Assembly (NCBI RefSeq): GCF_000519325.1
Contig: NZ_KI912613.1
Span: forward strand, 2,341,280 to 2,405,279
DNA from: Patulibacter minatonensis DSM 18081
GTDB taxonomy: Bacteria; Actinomycetota; Thermoleophilia; Solirubrobacterales; Solirubrobacteraceae
Reading direction: 5' to 3'
DNA: 64,000 nt
Positions 61,748-64,000 of the stretch are shown one piece after another (within the stretch, counting starts at the first letter, position 1; each line of letters opens with the position of its first letter). Made by a program: the position numbers and the translations under genes. The notes beneath the pieces are model-generated. The model worked only from the letters and a program-made list of their open reading frames with translations, was not told where the DNA came from and did no database searches.

Positions 61748-63655
61748 ATGAGTCCACTCCTCGCACAGGCCGCCCCAGCCGGCGGCGCCGGCGCGCCCCT
61801 CGACCAGATCGCGATCGTGGCAGCCGCGACGTCGGGCGTCACGCTGCTGATGCTCTGGCTGATCGCCAGCTACCGCCGCGGCGGTGCGAAGCCGCTGCGC
61901 GCGCTGTCGCACCTCGCCGAGCGGTACGTCGGCATCCCCGGCTGGGCGGCCGTCCCCGGTCTCGCGACCATCGCGTTCGCGCTGATCATCATCCTCGGCG
62001 CCACCTGGGACATCGGCCTGCACATCGACGTCGGCCGCGACGAGGGCCCGCTCGGCACGACCGCGCACTACCCGCTGCTCGTCGGCCTGTTCGGCGTCTT
62101 CCAGATGGGCCTGCTCGCCGTCGGCATGGCGCCGAAGAACCCGAAGCGCTCGAGCCCGGTCGCGATCCGCATCAAGGGTCTGTGGCCGCTCCCGGCCGGC
62201 GGCGTCCTGCTGCTCGCCGGCGGTGCGTTCGGCTTCGCCGCGTTCCCGCTCGACGACCTCTGGCACCGCACGTTCGGGCAGGACGTGACGCTCTGGGGCC
62301 CGACCCACCTGATGATCGTCGCGGGCACGGCCGTCGGCGGCACGGCCGGCGTGCTCCTGCTCGTCGAGGGCGCCCGCAGCGTCGGCCGCGAGCCGGCCAA
62401 CGGGAAGAACGCGCTCTGGCGTCCGCTCCCCGCGCTCCTCGCCGCGATCTTCCTCTACCTCTGGGCCGCCGCCCTGCACGAGTTCAACTGGGGCGTCCCG
62501 CAGTACCGGATGGTCTGGCACCCGCTGCTCCTCGCGCTCGGCGCCGGGCAGGCGCTCGTGCTCGCCCGGGTCTGGGGTGGTCGCGGCGCCGCGCTGCTCG
62601 CCCTCGTGATCTGGGCCCCGGTGCAGGTCTTCATGTCGCTGATGATCGGTGGCCCGCTCGAGGTCACCGCGCCGGGGATGCCGCTGTTCGTGGCCGAGGT
62701 CGCGATCGTCGAGCTGCTCGCGATCCGCGGGATGTGGCGGAGCCCGGTGCGCTTCGGCGCCGTCGCCGGCGTCCTCATCGGCACCGTCGGCTTCGCGGCC
62801 GAGTACGCCTGGACCCACGCGATCATGCCGATCCCGTGGACGCCCGCGCTGCTGCCGGAGGGCGTCCCCGTGGCGATCCTCGCCGGCGTCGGCGGCGGCG
62901 TCCTCGGCGCGCTGATGGCCCAGGCGCTGCAGGGCTCGCTCTCCTCGTCGAAGACCGGCCCGGTGCTGAAGCGCCCGCTGGTGATCGCGTCGGCCGCGGG
63001 CGTCCTCGTGATCGCCCTGGGCGTCAACGCCTTCACGGCGACGACCCCGAAGGGCGCGACCGCGACGATGGCGCTCACGAACCTGCGCCAGGGCGACGCT
63101 CCGGGCACCGGCGGCCGGCAGACGGTCGGGGACCTCCGCGTGCGGTTCGCCGGCGTCAGCACGAAGGATCCGATGTACATCTCGGCGCTCGGCTGGCAGG
63201 GCAAGGGCCGCTACCTGAACGACCTGCGGCGGCAGCCCGACGGCTCGTTCGTCTCCACGAGCCCGGTGCCGCTCACCGGCAAGTGGAAGTCGTTCGTCCG
63301 CTTGCAGGAGGGCCGCACGATGCTCGCGGCGCCGATCCGCATGGCGCCCGACGCGGCGATCAAGTTCAAGGGCTTCGCCGCCGAGGCGAACGTGACCCGG
63401 CCGATGGTCGCCGACCGCTCGCTGATGCAGATCGAGCGCAAGCCGGGCGTCCCGAGCTGGCTCTGGACCGGCGCGACCCTCACGGTCCTGCTGGCGATCC
63501 TCGGCATGGCGATCCTCCTGGCCGCCGTCATCGTCCGCGTCGGCGCGATGACCCCGGGCAAGCGCCGCGACCCGAGCGACCGCGCGGCCCCGGCCGGCGA
63601 CGAGGCGACGGCGGCGTCGCCCCGGGCCCGGGTGGCCGCGGGCGCGGCGGACTGA
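61748..63655 (+). CDS. Large multi-pass membrane protein with extracytoplasmic C-terminal domain
   Basis: 635 aa. About 11 hydrophobic segments up to residue ~435 (VTLLMLWLIAS, LIIILGATWDIGLHIDVGRD, GVLLLAGGAFGFAAF, LAAIFLYLWAAALHEFNWGV, VLVIALGVNAFTA). Then ~130 residues outside the membrane with GGRQTVGDLRVRFAG, GKWKSFVRLQEGRTMLAAPI, a final helix (TVLLAILGMAILLAAVIV) and a charged tail. The last domain resembles small extracytoplasmic domains of copper/cytochrome-oxidase assembly proteins (FixH/YtkA-like). His/Asp residues cluster in LHIDVGRDEGPLG and LWHRTFGQDVTLW. Function unknown; respiratory or metal-related is a guess. CRP-type control is likely. Confidence 0.75.
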   Translation: MSPLLAQAAPAGGAGAPLDQIAIVAAATSGVTLLMLWLIASYRRGGAKPLRALSHLAERYVGIPGWAAVPGLATIAFALIIILGATWDIGLHIDVGRDEGPLGTTAHYPLLVGLFGVFQMGLLAVGMAPKNPKRSSPVAIRIKGLWPLPAGGVLLLAGGAFGFAAFPLDDLWHRTFGQDVTLWGPTHLMIVAGTAVGGTAGVLLLVEGARSVGREPANGKNALWRPLPALLAAIFLYLWAAALHEFNWGVPQYRMVWHPLLLALGAGQALVLARVWGGRGAALLALVIWAPVQVFMSLMIGGPLEVTAPGMPLFVAEVAIVELLAIRGMWRSPVRFGAVAGVLIGTVGFAAEYAWTHAIMPIPWTPALLPEGVPVAILAGVGGGVLGALMAQALQGSLSSSKTGPVLKRPLVIASAAGVLVIALGVNAFTATTPKGATATMALTNLRQGDAPGTGGRQTVGDLRVRFAGVSTKDPMYISALGWQGKGRYLNDLRRQPDGSFVSTSPVPLTGKWKSFVRLQEGRTMLAAPIRMAPDAAIKFKGFAAEANVTRPMVADRSLMQIERKPGVPSWLWTGATLTVLLAILGMAILLAAVIVRVGAMTPGKRRDPSDRAAPAGDEATAASPRARVAAGAAD

Positions 63656-63659
63656 GTCG

Positions 63660-63692
63660 CCGGTGGGGCGGGCGGGACGCCCGCCCCACCGG
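63660..63692 (+). terminator. Terminator hairpin
   Basis: CCGGTGGGGCGGGCG-GGA-CGCCCGCCCCACCGG, a 15-bp perfect stem 4 nt past the membrane-protein stop. Confidence 0.75.
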
Positions 63693-63723
63693 ACCGGTCC
63701 GGCCCGCGCGCGATACTCGGTGC

Positions 63724-64000
63724 GTGTCCCCGCAGCGCTGGACGACGACCGATTCGCCGGTCGGGACGATCACGATCACCGGCTCGCCCGACGGCGTGTC
63801 CGGGCTCTACATGGAGGACCACCGGCACCGGCCGGCGCTCGACGAGGACGCGGTCCGCGACGACGCGGCGTTCACGCAGGTGCTCGCCGAGCTGCGGGAG
63901 TACTTCGCGGGGGAGCGGACGACGTTCGACGTGCCCATCGCCTTCGACCGCGGCACCCCGTTCCAGCGCCGCGTGTGGGCCGCGCTCGTCGAGATCCCCT
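63724..64000 (+). CDS. ogt: Methylated-DNA--protein-cysteine methyltransferase, partial
   Basis: 92 codons visible from GTG 63724; the window ends before the active-site PCHR. Reads TTTDSPVGTITITGSPDG (N-domain strand), ELREYFAGERTTFDVPIAFD and GTPFQRRVWAALVEIP, the invariant start of the Ogt/MGMT DNA-binding domain. It removes O6-alkyl groups from guanine by suicide transfer to cysteine. A GATACT -10-like box (63712-63717) lies 6 nt before the start. Confidence 0.92.
   Translation, partial: MSPQRWTTTDSPVGTITITGSPDGVSGLYMEDHRHRPALDEDAVRDDAAFTQVLAELREYFAGERTTFDVPIAFDRGTPFQRRVWAALVEIP

Overview
The window is a very GC-rich actinobacterial chromosome segment. Best guess for the source is the class Thermoleophilia (Solirubrobacterales-like, for example a Patulibacter or Conexibacter relative). 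This rests on the base composition, a NucS mismatch endonuclease, a secreted collagen-like protein with a characteristic N-terminus, many secreted Ala/Pro/Gly-rich proteins, and promoters with a TAnnnT -10 box only 6-7 nt before the start codon. No rRNA, tRNA, CRISPR array, prophage or insertion sequence was seen. The assignment is inference; nothing in the window is a definitive taxonomic marker.

Layout. 1-4800 (minus): a guanidine-degradation operon behind a guanidine-I (ykkC) riboswitch, encoding two DUF1989 carboxyguanidine deiminase-type subunits, a carboxyltransferase-only piece of guanidine carboxylase and allophanate hydrolase (cut by the window edge). 4968-7519: GntR/HutC regulator and an APC permease. 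7776-15095: SDR-like protein, collagen-like protein, M42 peptidase, HAD phosphatase, M20 peptidase, lipoprotein and a low-complexity-tailed protein. 15295-22743: secreted beta-propeller, a frameshifted secreted protein, DsbA-like protein, alpha/beta hydrolase, CsbD protein, secreted protein and DUF1707 protein. 22915-33426: EttA, cupin, FAD reductase, ClpP, an SRPBCC/ArsR pair, an MDR/TetR/DszC-like neighbourhood and a J-domain/TPR protein.

33493-39903 is the most unusual block. A three-gene minus-strand operon (free-standing phosphohistidine swivel domain, unrecognised 441-aa protein, AttH/CrtC-like lipocalin-fold protein) lies behind a PucR regulator and faces a plus-strand pair (small winged-helix-like protein and a pyruvate phosphate dikinase cut down to its ATP-grasp and swivel domains). 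Together they look like a split dikinase-type phosphotransferase with its own substrate-handling proteins.

40144-64000: glycerophosphodiester phosphodiesterase, an internally duplicated lipoprotein, a doubly frameshifted gene, a TolB-like secreted protein, a cupin, a SARP/AfsR-type regulator and a flavin oxidase; NucS with a B3/B4-domain protein; a beta-lactamase-fold hydrolase divergent from a fatty-acid oxidation operon; an amine-catabolism operon (class III aminotransferase, FAD amine oxidase, small protein); a 635-aa membrane protein behind a CRP-type site; and the start of an alkylguanine-DNA methyltransferase gene. Across the window, short hairpin repeats occur in tandem pairs (61-72 bp apart) in intergenic regions, and one locus carries four 62-bp tandem copies.
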